DNA of 64,000 bases from JAKFWF01 sp031367505. Its GTDB lineage: Bacteria > Pseudomonadota > Alphaproteobacteria > Rhizobiales > Hyphomicrobiaceae. Positions within the stretch are counted from its first letter, which is position 1. Each line of letters opens with the position of its first letter. The stretch covers positions 1-64,000 of the forward strand of contig JANLPY010000380.1 in the NCBI GenBank assembly GCA_031367505.1, given 5' to 3'. The position numbers and the translations under genes were made by a program. Below are positions 53,160 through 62,467 of this stretch, in pieces. The notes under the pieces are model-generated. The model was not told the DNA's origin, did not search any database, and saw only the letters and a program-made list of their open reading frames with translations.

Positions 53160-53852
53160 ATGGCTGATAACGATAAAGCTAAGAAGGGCGGCAAGTCGCC
53201 AGGCGGTGCTCCTGCCCCCCAGGGCGGCAAGAAAGTTGCCAAGGCGCCGAAGGCTGTAAAGTCTGCGGCCCCGTCTGGCGAGAAGCGCTCATTTGCGCGT
53301 CCGAAAGACTACAAGCCGCGCATGAAGGCTTTGTATGAAGCCAAGGTGCGCGCGCTGATGACCGAGAAGTTCGGCTACAGCAATGTCATGCAGGTGCCGC
53401 GTCTCGAAAAAATCGTGCTCAACATGGGCATCGGCGAAGCGGTGAACGATCGCAAGAAGGTCGACAACGCGACTGGCGATTTGGCGCTGATCTCCGGTCA
53501 GAAGCCGATCCAGACGCGCGCTCGTAAGGCGATCGCCGTTTATAAAGTTCGTGAAGGCATGACGATCGGCGCCAAGGTGACATTGCGCGGTGATCGGATG
53601 TACGAATTTCTCGATCGCTTGGTGACTATCGCTCTTCCACGCGTTAAGGACTTCCGCGGCCTGAACCCGAAGAGCTTCGACGGGCGTGGCAACTACGCGC
53701 TCGGCCTCAAGGAACATATCGTGTTTCCTGAGATCGATTATGACAAAGTGGATGAAATCTGGGGTATGGACGTGATCGTCTGTACCAGTGCTCATTCAGA
53801 TGACGAAGCTCGCGAGCTCCTTCGCGGTTTCAACTTTCCTTTCCGCAGCTGA
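53160..53852 (+). CDS. rplE: 50S ribosomal protein L5 (uL5) with N-terminal extension
   Basis: L5 binds 5S rRNA in the central protuberance. The core from about residue 50 (PRMKALYEAKVRALMTEKFG, MQVPRLEKIVLNMGIGEAVN, FRGLNPKSFDGRGNYALGLK) is normal. At 230 residues it exceeds the usual 179-187 by about 45. The extra part is an N-terminal Lys/Ala/Pro/Gly-rich tail (KAKKGGKSPGGAPAPQGGKK). The ATG at 53160 is 3 bp after rplX and no alternative start precedes the core closely. Confidence 0.96.
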   Translation: MADNDKAKKGGKSPGGAPAPQGGKKVAKAPKAVKSAAPSGEKRSFARPKDYKPRMKALYEAKVRALMTEKFGYSNVMQVPRLEKIVLNMGIGEAVNDRKKVDNATGDLALISGQKPIQTRARKAIAVYKVREGMTIGAKVTLRGDRMYEFLDRLVTIALPRVKDFRGLNPKSFDGRGNYALGLKEHIVFPEIDYDKVDEIWGMDVIVCTSAHSDDEARELLRGFNFPFRS

Positions 53853-53902
53853 GGGACCTCGGCCCGTTCGATACGGCCCGAAAGGCCTTTGGAGGATTTT
53901 AA

Positions 53903-54208
53903 ATGGCGAAGACCAGTTCAGTCGAAAAGAACAACTACCGTCGCAGGCTTGTCGCCACTAAGGCCGGCAAGCGGAAGCGGTTGAAGGATATTATCATGGA
54001 TCGCACAAAGCCCCGCGAGGAGCGTTTTGCGGCCCAGATGAAACTGTCCGAGATGCCACGCAACTCGTCAAAGGTGCGGATCCGCAATCGTTGCGAGCTC
54101 ACCGGCCGTGCTCGCGGCTTTCATCGTAAATTGCGTCTAAGCCGCAATCAGCTCAGAGAGCTTGCCTCGCAAGGCATGATCCCAGGCATGACTAAGGCGA
54201 GCTGGTAA
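53903..54208 (+). CDS. rpsN: 30S ribosomal protein S14 (uS14), zinc-independent form
   Basis: The 101-residue protein is the long C-minus type without the CxxC zinc pairs (RNRCELTGRARGFHRKLRLS retained). It assembles late in the 30S head. GGAGG precedes the ATG. Confidence 0.97.
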   Translation: MAKTSSVEKNNYRRRLVATKAGKRKRLKDIIMDRTKPREERFAAQMKLSEMPRNSSKVRIRNRCELTGRARGFHRKLRLSRNQLRELASQGMIPGMTKASW

Positions 54209-54217
54209 GGAGCACCC

Positions 54218-54616
54218 ATGGCAATCAACGATCCACTCGGCGATATGCTGACCCGTATCCGTAATGCGCAGATGCGCAAGCGGCCTAAGGTGTCAACGCC
54301 TGCTTCCGCTCTGCGCGCTCGTGTGCTGGACGTGTTGAAGGACGAAGGCTATATCCGCGACTATTCTCGCATCGAGCTCAAGGGCACAAACCCTGAGTTT
54401 GAAATCGAGTTGAAGTACAACAATGGCCAACCCGCCATTCGCGAAATCGAACGTATTTCGAAGCCTGGCCGTCGCGTTTACACGCCGGTCAAGGATCTGC
54501 CAACCGTTGCCAATGGCCTCGGCGTTGCGATCGTGTCGACCCCGAAGGGCGTGATGCCCGACTGGAAAGCACGTGAAGAGAACGTCGGTGGCGAAGTTCT
54601 TTGCAACATCTTCTAA
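54218..54616 (+). CDS. rpsH: 30S ribosomal protein S8 (uS8)
   Basis: The 132-residue protein (NDPLGDMLTRIRNAQMRKRP; end GVMPDWKAREENVGGEVLC) binds helix 21 of 16S rRNA. In E. coli it regulates the spc operon by binding near rplE; no such structure was identified here. Confidence 0.97.
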   Translation: MAINDPLGDMLTRIRNAQMRKRPKVSTPASALRARVLDVLKDEGYIRDYSRIELKGTNPEFEIELKYNNGQPAIREIERISKPGRRVYTPVKDLPTVANGLGVAIVSTPKGVMPDWKAREENVGGEVLCNIF

Positions 54617-54675
54617 GAATACTCTAGGGACCAGTGAGCGGTTGAGCTCGCGGTCGAGACGCAAAGGTTAACTCA

Positions 54676-55218
54676 ATGTCGCGCATCGGTAAAAAGCCGG
54701 TTCCAGTTCCGTCGAAAGTGACGGCGACTGTGGACGGCCAGACGGTGAAAATGAAGGGGCCAAAGGGCGAGCTGTCCTTTACGGCACCGACTGTGATCAA
54801 AGTCGAGATGACGGCCGACGGCATCTCGGTTCAGCCGCGTGATGACAGCAAGAAGGCGCGCGCGATGTGGGGCATGTCACGCACCATGGTCGCCAATCTG
54901 GTTGCCGGCACGATGGAAGGTTACACCCGCACTCTTGAAATCCAGGGCGTCGGTTATCGTGCCGCCATGAAGGGCAAGGATCAACTGCAACTGCAGATCG
55001 GGTTCAGCCATGACGTGGTGCACCAGGTGCCCGCCGGTGTCGAAGTCAAGGTTGCCGGCGCGAAGCAGGAAATCATTACAATAAGCGGGACTGACAAGCA
55101 GCTTGTCGGTCAGGTGGCGGCCGACATTCGCGGCTACCGTCCGCCCGAGCCATATCAAGGCAAGGGCATCCGCCATAAGGGCGAATATATCTTCCGCAAG
55201 GAAGGCAAGAAGAAGTAA
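54676..55218 (+). CDS. rplF: 50S ribosomal protein L6 (uL6)
   Basis: The 180-residue protein begins MSRIGKKPVPVPSKVTATVD and ends IRHKGEYIFRKEGKKK. It sits near the factor-binding stalk. Near-standard length (about 177). Confidence 0.97.
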   Translation: MSRIGKKPVPVPSKVTATVDGQTVKMKGPKGELSFTAPTVIKVEMTADGISVQPRDDSKKARAMWGMSRTMVANLVAGTMEGYTRTLEIQGVGYRAAMKGKDQLQLQIGFSHDVVHQVPAGVEVKVAGAKQEIITISGTDKQLVGQVAADIRGYRPPEPYQGKGIRHKGEYIFRKEGKKK

Positions 55219-55232
55219 GGACCAACAGTGTC

Positions 55233-55595
55233 ATGACCGCGCATAACGCAAAGATGGAACGGCGTAAGTCGAAGGTCCGTCGCAACCTCAAGCTGGTTGC
55301 GAATGGCCGTCCGCGTCTGTCCGTGCATCGTTCTTCGAAGCACATCTATGCTCAGGTAATCGACGACCGTGACGGACGCACCGTTGCTGCCGCCTCGACC
55401 CTGGACAAGGATCTGCGGACTAATCTCAAAACGGGTGCCGATACGGCGGCCGCTGCAGCAGTCGGGAAGCTCGTCGCCGAGCGGGCCTCGAAAGCTGGTA
55501 TTAAGCAGGTCGTATTCGATCGCGGCCAATACATCTATCATGGCCGCGTTAAAGCGCTCGCCGACGCTGCCCGCGAGGGCGGCCTGGACTTCTGA
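55233..55595 (+). CDS. rplR: 50S ribosomal protein L18 (uL18)
   Basis: The 120-residue protein links 5S rRNA to the 50S (RPRLSVHRSSKHIYAQVIDD; GRVKALADAAREGGLDF). Standard length; rpsE follows at 17 bp. Confidence 0.97.
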   Translation: MTAHNAKMERRKSKVRRNLKLVANGRPRLSVHRSSKHIYAQVIDDRDGRTVAAASTLDKDLRTNLKTGADTAAAAAVGKLVAERASKAGIKQVVFDRGQYIYHGRVKALADAAREGGLDF

Positions 55596-55612
55596 ACCGA
55601 AAGGACTAACCC

Positions 55613-56203
55613 GTGGCACGTTCCCCCGGCGGTGGTGGTGGTAGAGATCGCGGTCGCGATCGCGAGAAAGCTGACAGCGAGTTTTCGGACAAGCTGGTTG
55701 GCATTAATCGCGTCGCGAAAGTGGTCAAGGGCGGTAAGCGCTTCGGCTTTGCCGCGCTTGTCGTTGTTGGCGACCTGAAGGGGCGCGTCGGCTTCGGACA
55801 TGGTAAGGCACGTGAAGTGCCGGAAGCCATCCGTAAGGCGACGGAAGCCGCACGTCGGGCGCTCATTCGCGTGCCTTTGCGCGAGGGCCGTACCCTGCAC
55901 CATGATAGCGAAGGCCATCATGGTGCTGGCAAGGTCGTGCTCCGCTCGGCGCCTCCCGGTACCGGTATCATTGCTGGTGGCCCGATGCGCGCCGTTTTCG
56001 AGATGCTCGGCGTTCAGGATGTCGTCGCCAAGTCGTTGGGGTCGTCAAACCCTTACAACATGGTTCGCGCAACATTCGACGGCCTGAAGCATCAGGAGAA
56101 TCCGCGTGGCGTTGCCGCTCGTCGCGGAAAGAAGTATGGCGATATCGTTGCACGCCGCCGTGATGGCTCCGCTGCTGAAGCTGACGCTACTGGCGAAGTG
56201 TGA
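55613..56203 (+). CDS. rpsE: 30S ribosomal protein S5 (uS5)
   Basis: The 196-residue protein starts at GTG. An N-terminal Gly/Arg-rich segment (SPGGGGGRDRGRDREK) precedes the double-stranded RNA-binding domain (KVVKGGKRFGFAALVVVGDL). The spectinomycin-related loop and the FDGLKHQENPRGVAARRGKK region are conserved. Confidence 0.97.
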   Translation: MARSPGGGGGRDRGRDREKADSEFSDKLVGINRVAKVVKGGKRFGFAALVVVGDLKGRVGFGHGKAREVPEAIRKATEAARRALIRVPLREGRTLHHDSEGHHGAGKVVLRSAPPGTGIIAGGPMRAVFEMLGVQDVVAKSLGSSNPYNMVRATFDGLKHQENPRGVAARRGKKYGDIVARRRDGSAAEADATGEV

Positions 56204-56251
56204 GGTTGCGCGTCGAGTGATGCGCGGCAGTGATTCAAAGGGTCAAGGGCT

Positions 56252-56455
56252 ATGTCGAAACCACACACGGACAAGATGATCACGATCGAACAGATCGCGA
56301 GCCCCAACCGGCGTCCGGAGCGTCAGCGTGGCACGCTGGTCGGTCTGGGCCTCAACAAGCTGCATCGCCGCAGGACGGTCAAGGATACGATCGAAGTGCG
56401 CGGCATGCTCAATAAGGTTGGCCATCTCGTTCGAATCGTCGACGACAAGGCCTGA
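56252..56455 (+). CDS. rpmD: 50S ribosomal protein L30 (uL30)
   Basis: The 67-residue protein shows SPNRRPERQRGTLVGLGLNK and RRTVKDTIEVRGMLNKVGHL, typical of bacterial L30. It is 48 bp after rpsE. Confidence 0.96.
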   Translation: MSKPHTDKMITIEQIASPNRRPERQRGTLVGLGLNKLHRRRTVKDTIEVRGMLNKVGHLVRIVDDKA

Positions 56456-56507
56456 GTTTTTTGCAGTTGCCCCACCAGATGGGGAACGGCCAAGGGAGTT
56501 AGAGGAC

Positions 56508-57062
56508 ATGCGCCTCAACGAGATCAAAGATAACGAAGGCTCAAAGAAGGTCCGCGTCCGCATCGGTCGTGGTATCGGCTCGGGCGTTGGCAAGACCGGT
56601 GGACGCGGTGGCAAGGGCCAGACCGCGCGTTCGGGCGTGCGCATCGGCGGCTTCGAAGGCGGCCAGATGCCGCTTCATCGTCGCCTTCCGAAGCGCGGCT
56701 TCAACAAGTGGCGGCCGAAAGATTATAACGAGATCAACGTCGGCGATCTGCAGAAAGTCATCGACGAGAAGCGTCTCGATGGTTCTAAGCCACTGACCGT
56801 TGCGTCGCTGGTCGAGGCCGGTGTGCTTCGTCGTGGCCTCGATGGTTTGCGCTTGCTGGGCGATGGTGAACTCAAAGCCAAGCTGGCGCTGACGGTGAAC
56901 CATGCGACGGCGAAGGCACGCATTGCTGTCGAAAAAGCTGGTGGGTCGATCACGCTGATCGAGAAGAAGATCCTACCCGACGACGTAGCGAAAGCGAAGA
57001 AGACCGCCGCCAAGAAGGCTGCGAAGGGCGGAGCCAAGAAAAAAGGCGCCGACGCCGAATAA
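56508..57062 (+). CDS. rplO: 50S ribosomal protein L15 (uL15)
   Basis: From the ATG at 56508 with GAGG upstream the 184-residue protein shows the Gly-rich start (RIGRGIGSGVGKTGGRGGKG) and the PLHRRLPKRGF motif. A C-terminal Lys/Ala-rich tail (AKKTAAKKAAKGGAKKKGAD) makes it longer than E. coli L15 (144). Confidence 0.96.
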   Translation: MRLNEIKDNEGSKKVRVRIGRGIGSGVGKTGGRGGKGQTARSGVRIGGFEGGQMPLHRRLPKRGFNKWRPKDYNEINVGDLQKVIDEKRLDGSKPLTVASLVEAGVLRRGLDGLRLLGDGELKAKLALTVNHATAKARIAVEKAGGSITLIEKKILPDDVAKAKKTAAKKAAKGGAKKKGADAE

Positions 57063-57261
57063 TACTGATCGGTAACGGTGAGATGCAGACGATGCATTTC
57101 GCCGTTCAACGTTGCAGCTCGTGTGCGTATTGCAATAACGGGCGCGCATCGCCAGCTTCACACTTAAGCTTGCTCCGCGGTCGACCTACCAGGGACACTC
57201 GAGTGCGGGCGCAGACCCGCCGGTCCAATCGCCCGCGGACCGAGTTGAGGAGACGAGATCC

Positions 57262-58617
57262 ATGGCTTCGGCCGCCGAGCAGCTTGCATCCAATATGAAC
57301 TTGGGCGCCTTTTCGAAGGCGACTGAGCTCAAGAAGCGTATCTGGTTTACGCTGGTCGCGTTGCTGGTTTATCGCCTCGGCACGTTCATCCCGATCCCCG
57401 GCATCGATCCGGTGGCATTTGCCCAGACCTTCAAATCGAACTCGACTGGCATCCTTGGGATGCTGAATTTGTTCGCCGGTGGCGCCGTCGAGCGTCTGGC
57501 GATATTCGCATTGAACATCATGCCGTACATCTCTGCATCGATCATTATGCAGCTGATGTCGTCGGTATCGCCCAAACTCGAAGCCCTCAAGAAAGAGGGT
57601 GAGCAGGGCCGCAAGGCAATCAATCAATATACCCGTTATCTGACTGTGATCCTGGCGACGTTCCAAGCTTACGGTATTGCGGTTGGCTTGGAAGGATCGC
57701 GGGCGGGCGCGGCATCGGTCGTGATTGATCCAGGTTGGTTCTTCCGCATCACAACGGTGATCACGCTGGTCGGCGGCACCATGTTCCTGATGTGGCTCGG
57801 CGAACAGATCACGGCGCGCGGCGTTGGTAACGGCATCTCGTTGATCATTTTTGCTGGCATCGTGGCAGGCCTTCCCGCCGCATTGCTGTCGTTGTTTGAG
57901 CTGTCGCGCACTGGCTCGCTGTCACCGTTCCTGCTGATCGCTCTCCTGGCGCTGATGTTGGCCGTGGTCGCCGCCATCGTCTTCATAGAACGAGCGCAAC
58001 GAAGGCTGCTCATTCAATATCCGAAGCGACAAGTCGGCAATCGGATGTTCCAGGGCGATTCCTCGCATTTGCCTCTGAAGCTTAATTCGTCGGGCGTGAT
58101 TCCACCGATCTTTGCATCCTCCCTGCTGTTGCTGCCGATCACCGCGGCGCAATTCTCCGCCGGGCCAGGTGCGTCGGGGCCCGAGTGGCTCACGAACATC
58201 GTCGCAGCACTCGGTCGTGGCCAACCGCTGCACATCGCACTTTATGTCGCGCTGATCATATTCTTTTGCTTCTTCTACACCGCCGTCGTGTTCAACCCGA
58301 CGGAAACGGCCGACAATTTGCGCAAGTACGGCGGCTTCCTGCCCGGACGTCGCCCCGGCGCCCAGACGGCGGAATACATCGACTACGTTTTGACGCGGAT
58401 AACCGTCGTTGGTGCGCTCTACCTCGCCGTCGTGTGCGTCATGCCAGAGCTCTTGATCTCATATGCGGCTGTGCCATTCTACTTCGGCGGAACGTCGCTG
58501 CTGATCGCGGTGAGCGTGACGATGGACACAGTGGCGCAAATCCAGAGCCATCTGCTTGCCCATCAGTACGAAGGCTTGATCAAAAAGTCCAAGCTGCGGG
58601 GGGGTAAAGGGCGCTGA
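57262..58617 (+). CDS. secY: Protein translocase subunit SecY
   Basis: The 451-residue channel of the Sec translocase has ten predicted TM segments, the first being RIWFTLVALLVYRLGTFIPI. NPTETADNLRKYGGFLPGRR and the MDTVAQIQSHLLAHQYEGLI end are diagnostic. A 199-bp gap follows rplO, in which I see no gene. Its TGA overlaps the ATG of adk. Confidence 0.97.
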   Translation: MASAAEQLASNMNLGAFSKATELKKRIWFTLVALLVYRLGTFIPIPGIDPVAFAQTFKSNSTGILGMLNLFAGGAVERLAIFALNIMPYISASIIMQLMSSVSPKLEALKKEGEQGRKAINQYTRYLTVILATFQAYGIAVGLEGSRAGAASVVIDPGWFFRITTVITLVGGTMFLMWLGEQITARGVGNGISLIIFAGIVAGLPAALLSLFELSRTGSLSPFLLIALLALMLAVVAAIVFIERAQRRLLIQYPKRQVGNRMFQGDSSHLPLKLNSSGVIPPIFASSLLLLPITAAQFSAGPGASGPEWLTNIVAALGRGQPLHIALYVALIIFFCFFYTAVVFNPTETADNLRKYGGFLPGRRPGAQTAEYIDYVLTRITVVGALYLAVVCVMPELLISYAAVPFYFGGTSLLIAVSVTMDTVAQIQSHLLAHQYEGLIKKSKLRGGKGR

Positions 58618-59195
58618 TGAACCTGATTTTTCTTGGGCCCCCTGGCGCGGGTAAAGGTACTCAGGCCACTCTTGTTGCAGCAAAGCATGGCATACCGCAG
58701 CTATCGACCGGCGACATGCTGCGCGCCGCAGTGAAGGCTGGGACGCCGATCGGCAAGCAGGCGAAAGCCGTCATGGATCGTGGCGAGCTAGTCTCGGACG
58801 TGATCGTCATCGGCATCGTAGAAGAGCGCATTGGGCAGCCGGATTGCAAGTCGGGCTTTATTCTCGACGGTTTTCCCCGGACGCTGGCGCAAGCAGCGGC
58901 TCTCGACAAGCTTCTCGCCGCACATGGCAAGAAACTGGATCGCGTGATCGAATTCAAGATCGACGATGCGGTACTGCTCACGCGGATTGAAAAGCGCGCA
59001 AACGCGACAACTGCTGCGGGCCAAAAGCCGCGCGCCGATGACAACGCCGAAGCGCTAAAGACCCGTCTTTGGGCGTACTACAAGGAAACGTCACCGCTGA
59101 TTGGTTACTATTTCCGGTCCGGCAACTTCATATCGCTTGATGCCATGGCGCCGGTTGCCAAGGTGACTGCGGAGATCGAGAAGGCGCTGAAGTAG
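58617..59195 (+). CDS. adk: Adenylate kinase, short form
   Basis: The 192-residue enzyme interconverts ATP, AMP and ADP. The P-loop is FLGPPGAGKGTQATLVA. PQLSTGDMLRAAVKAGTP binds AMP, and SGFILDGFPRTLAQAAALD follows. It has only a short LID (AGQKPRADDNAEALKTR), explaining 192 rather than about 214 residues, as in other alphaproteobacteria. TGATG overlap with secY implies coupled translation. Confidence 0.96.
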   Translation: MNLIFLGPPGAGKGTQATLVAAKHGIPQLSTGDMLRAAVKAGTPIGKQAKAVMDRGELVSDVIVIGIVEERIGQPDCKSGFILDGFPRTLAQAAALDKLLAAHGKKLDRVIEFKIDDAVLLTRIEKRANATTAAGQKPRADDNAEALKTRLWAYYKETSPLIGYYFRSGNFISLDAMAPVAKVTAEIEKALK

Positions 59196-59228
59196 GCGCA
59201 GGTGTCGGGATGACGCGGGGCACAAGCG

Positions 59229-59258
59229 TTGACGAACGTTGACGTTTGTGTGTACTAA
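59229..59258 (+). promoter_or_regulatory. Candidate promoter for rpsM-rpsK-rpoA-rplQ
   Basis: TTGACG (59229-59234) and TACTAA (59253-59258) are 18 nt apart in the 242-bp gap between adk and rpsM. The octamer CGTTGACG is repeated 10 bp apart (59227 and 59237), so the -35 could also be a bound site. The gap is the only large one before the alpha-operon genes. Inference from sequence alone. Confidence 0.45.
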
Positions 59259-59437
59259 GACCGCGATTATCTGACGCAGCTACGCCAAGTCCTTATTCTG
59301 CGCCCTCGTGGTGCCGGACCAAGGGCTGTTTCGCGTGGCGACAACGAATATGTAGTGGTTTATCTGTCGTGATGCCGGGTGCGGTAAGCGGCTTTGCAAT
59401 CCAACCGCACCAGTATGAGATTTTTAGGAGAGCAGAA

Positions 59438-59809
<372 letters not shown>

Positions 59810-59954
59810 TAGCAAGCATCAGTATCCACCGGCATGGGCGAGCGGCGCAACGCTCGATCCACGCTAGTGCGAGCAGATGCACCGCTAGTTTTTTGCAAGA
59901 TTTTTGTTCAACACGCCCTCAACACTGCCCATAGGGCATCGGAGTATCTGCCAG

Positions 59955-60356
59955 ATGGCAAAGGAAGCAGAAAAAGGCCGGGCGAAAGTTCGCCGCAAGG
60001 AACGCAAGAACATCACGTCGGGCGTGGCCCACGTGAATGCCAGCTTCAACAACACCATGATCACGATCACTGATGCGCAGGGCAACACCATTGCCTGGTC
60101 GTCGTCGGGCACCATGGGTTTCAAGGGGTCGCGCAAGTCGACACCGTACGCTGCTCAGATGGCAGGCGAAGATGCCGGCAAGAAGGCAGCCGAGCATGGC
60201 GTCAAGATCCTCGAAGTTGAAGTTACCGGCCCAGGTTCGGGTCGCGAGTCGGCACTTCGCGCCCTGCAGTCGATCGGTATGCAGATCACCTCGATCCGTG
60301 ACGTGACACCGATTCCGCATAACGGTTGTCGTCCGCGCAAGCGTCGTCGCGTCTAG
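59955..60356 (+). CDS. rpsK: 30S ribosomal protein S11 (uS11)
   Basis: From the ATG at 59955 the 133-residue protein shows NITSGVAHVNASFNNTMITI and ends IPHNGCRPRKRRRV. It lies at the 30S platform. A few residues longer at the N-terminus than E. coli S11. Confidence 0.97.
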   Translation: MAKEAEKGRAKVRRKERKNITSGVAHVNASFNNTMITITDAQGNTIAWSSSGTMGFKGSRKSTPYAAQMAGEDAGKKAAEHGVKILEVEVTGPGSGRESALRALQSIGMQITSIRDVTPIPHNGCRPRKRRRV

Positions 60357-60380
60357 AGCGGGTTTGTTTTAGGCATTAAG

Positions 60381-60400
60381 GGCGCCCCGACAGGGGCGCC
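60381..60400 (+). terminator. Hairpin between rpsK and rpoA
   Basis: GGCGCCCC-GACA-GGGGCGCC is a perfect 8-bp GC-rich stem with a 4-nt loop, 25 bp after rpsK. It is followed by TTCACGCGTTTTCC, only a weak T-tract. It may act as a partial terminator tuning rpoA relative to the ribosomal genes. Confidence 0.45.
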
Positions 60401-60509
60401 TTCACGCGTTTTCCGCATTTAGCGTCGAGCCTGCATTAGGTCCGATGTTCTACATGAAGTCCGATGGCCGCTTCCCCCACGCGCCGTCCCCAGCCAAGTG
60501 AGGCTCCCC

Positions 60510-61541
60510 GTGGCAACAACCGCAGTCCTACAGAAAAACTGGCAAGATCTGATCAAGCCGGCGAAACTTGAAATCCAAGCAGGTCGTGATCGCGATCGCG
60601 TTGCAACCATCGTCGCCGAACCACTCGAGCGCGGTTTTGGCATGACGCTGGGCAATGCTTTGCGCCGCGTGCTGTTGTCGTCGTTGCAGGGTGCCGCCAT
60701 CAAGTCGGTGCAGATCGACGGCGTGCTGCACGAGTTCTCGTCGATCCCGGGCGTCCGCGAAGACGTCACCAACATTGTTCTCAACATCAAGGAAATTGCT
60801 CTGCGCGTCCATTCGGATGGCGTCAAGCGCATGGTGTTGAAGAAAGAGGGCCGTGGCCCCGCCAAGGCTGGCGACATCGAAGCCGGTTCGGACGTCGAGA
60901 TCCTCAATCCAGAGCACGTGATTTGCACGCTCGATCAGGGCGCGTCGATCCGCATGGAATTCACGGCCGACATGGGCAAGGGCTATGTTGCTGCCGACCG
61001 CAACCGTCCTGAAGACGCTCCGATCGGCTTGATCCCCGTCGACAGCCTCTACGGTCCGGTCAAAAAGGTTTCCTACAAGGTCGAGAACACCCGTGAGGGC
61101 CAAATCCTCGATTATGACAAGCTAACCATGCAAGTCGAAACCGACGGTTCGGTTCGTGCCGAAGACGCGATCGCGTTGGCTGCCCGCATTTTGCAGGACC
61201 AGCTCGCCGTGTTCATCAACTTCGACGAGCCGAAGCGCCCGACGGAAGAGACCAAGCATCCGGAATTGGCATTCAATGCGGCACTCCTCAAGAAAGTCGA
61301 CGAACTCGAGCTTTCGGTACGTTCGGCCAATTGCTTGAAGAACGACAACATCGTCTACATTGGTGACCTCATTCAGAAGACCGAGTCCGAGATGCTTCGC
61401 ACTCCGAACTTCGGCCGCAAGTCGCTCAACGAGATCAAGGAAGTTCTGGCCGCGATGGGTCTCCATCTCGGTATGGAAGTGCCGAATTGGCCGCCGGACA
61501 ACATCGAAGAGTTGGCCAAGCGGTTCGAAGACCAGTACTAA
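60510..61541 (+). CDS. rpoA: DNA-directed RNA polymerase subunit alpha
   Basis: The 343-residue subunit starts at GTG 60510, which has GAGG 6 nt upstream; a GTG at 60498 in the same frame lacks a Shine-Dalgarno. The N-terminal assembly domain (LEIQAGRDRDRVATIVAEPL, LERGFGMTLGNALRRVLLSS) and the alpha-CTD (SVRSANCLKNDNIVYIGDLI, RKSLNEIKEVLAAMGLHLGM) are intact. The CTD contacts UP elements and activators. Confidence 0.98.
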   Translation: MATTAVLQKNWQDLIKPAKLEIQAGRDRDRVATIVAEPLERGFGMTLGNALRRVLLSSLQGAAIKSVQIDGVLHEFSSIPGVREDVTNIVLNIKEIALRVHSDGVKRMVLKKEGRGPAKAGDIEAGSDVEILNPEHVICTLDQGASIRMEFTADMGKGYVAADRNRPEDAPIGLIPVDSLYGPVKKVSYKVENTREGQILDYDKLTMQVETDGSVRAEDAIALAARILQDQLAVFINFDEPKRPTEETKHPELAFNAALLKKVDELELSVRSANCLKNDNIVYIGDLIQKTESEMLRTPNFGRKSLNEIKEVLAAMGLHLGMEVPNWPPDNIEELAKRFEDQY

Positions 61542-61543
61542 TC

Positions 61544-61776
61544 TTACGACCGCGCATGGCGGCCGGCTCCCCGACGGGGAGTCGCCATGCGCAACGAGAG
61601 TTCTTACTACCGCGCATGGCGGCCGGCTCCCCGGAGTGGAGTCGCCATGCGCAACGAGAGATTTTACTATTGCGCATGGCGGCCGGCTCCCCGGAGTGGA
61701 GTCGCCATGCGCAACGAGAGTTCTTACTACCGCGCATGGCGGCCGGCTCCCCGAAGGGGAGTCGCCATGCGCAACT
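61544..61776. repeat. Four tandem copies of a 60-bp hairpin unit between rpoA and rplQ
   Basis: The period is exactly 60 bp (copies near 61544, 61604, 61664 and 61724). Each copy can fold through GCGCATGGCG and CGCCATGCGC arms with an inner GGCTCCCC/GGGGAGTC-type stem. Copies 2 and 3 share the loop CCGGAGTGGAG; copies 1 and 4 have CCGACGGGGAG and CCGAAGGGGAG. Since 60 is divisible by three, several frames stay open on both strands, giving misleading ORFs. It lies in the transcribed spacer after the rpoA stop. Confidence 0.95.
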
Positions 61777-61844
61777 AAAACGAGGCGAGGCCGCAGAACC
61801 TCCCCGGGAAACAAACCAAAACCTTTAACCTAGGACAAACTACG

Positions 61845-62270
61845 ATGCGTCACCGTAAATTAGGCCGCCGCTTTAGTCGCGATCCCGGCCATCGCCAAGC
61901 AATGTTTCAGGCGCTCGCTTCAGCGCTGATCCGCCACGAGCAGATCGTCACCACGCTGCCGAAGGCGAAAGACCTGAAGCGGGTCGTCGAGAAGTTCATC
62001 ACGCTCGCCAAGCGCGGCGATTTGAATTCACGCCGTCTCGCCGCTGCCCGTCTTCGCGATGAAGACATGGCCAAGAAGCTGTTCGACGTGCTCGGGCCCC
62101 GCTACAAGGACCGCAACGGCGGCTACACCCGCGTGCTAAAGGCCGGTTTCCGCTTCGGCGACAGCGCCCCGCGCGCCGTCATCGAACTGGTCGACCGCGA
62201 TGTGTCGGCCAAGGGCAAAGATGACAAGGCCCGCGTTGAGTCCGAGAAGGGCGCGGCAGCGTCCGCCTGA
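61845..62270 (+). CDS. rplQ: 50S ribosomal protein L17 (bL17)
   Basis: The 141-residue protein begins MRHRKLGRRFSRDPGHRQAM and includes the ALIRHEQIVTTLPKAKDLKR signature. It is the last gene of the cluster, 303 bp after rpoA, with the 60-bp array in between, and is followed by a strong terminator. Confidence 0.97.
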   Translation: MRHRKLGRRFSRDPGHRQAMFQALASALIRHEQIVTTLPKAKDLKRVVEKFITLAKRGDLNSRRLAAARLRDEDMAKKLFDVLGPRYKDRNGGYTRVLKAGFRFGDSAPRAVIELVDRDVSAKGKDDKARVESEKGAAASA

Positions 62271-62302
62271 TCCTTTCTGACAGCACCCAATCGAATTTTC
62301 TT

Positions 62303-62322
62303 AGAGCGGCTTCGGCCGCTCT
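62303..62322 (+). terminator. Rho-independent-type terminator after rplQ
   Basis: AGAGCGGC-TTCG-GCCGCTCT forms an 8-bp stem with a UUCG tetraloop, followed by TTGCATTT. It lies 32 bp after the rplQ stop and ends the ribosomal supercluster. Confidence 0.8.
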
Positions 62323-62467
62323 TTGCATTTGTGGATACGCCGCTGTGATGATCCAACTCTAGACGAACGCGCTTCGGCGTTAGATAGTTTGCTCCGTCGC
62401 GAGCGACGTCGGAGTGCATAAGGCTCCCAACAGCGGTGTAGATTGCCAAACGATAAAAGGGATGGCG

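Noticed and set aside
61544..61776. CRISPR array
   Set aside because: There is no short repeat alternating with unique spacers. The entire 60-bp unit is repeated and palindromic, and no cas genes are present.
61122..61833. Long ORFs through the 60-bp array on both strands
   Set aside because: They stay open only because the repeat period is a multiple of three. They overlap rpoA and have no ribosome-binding site or family similarity.
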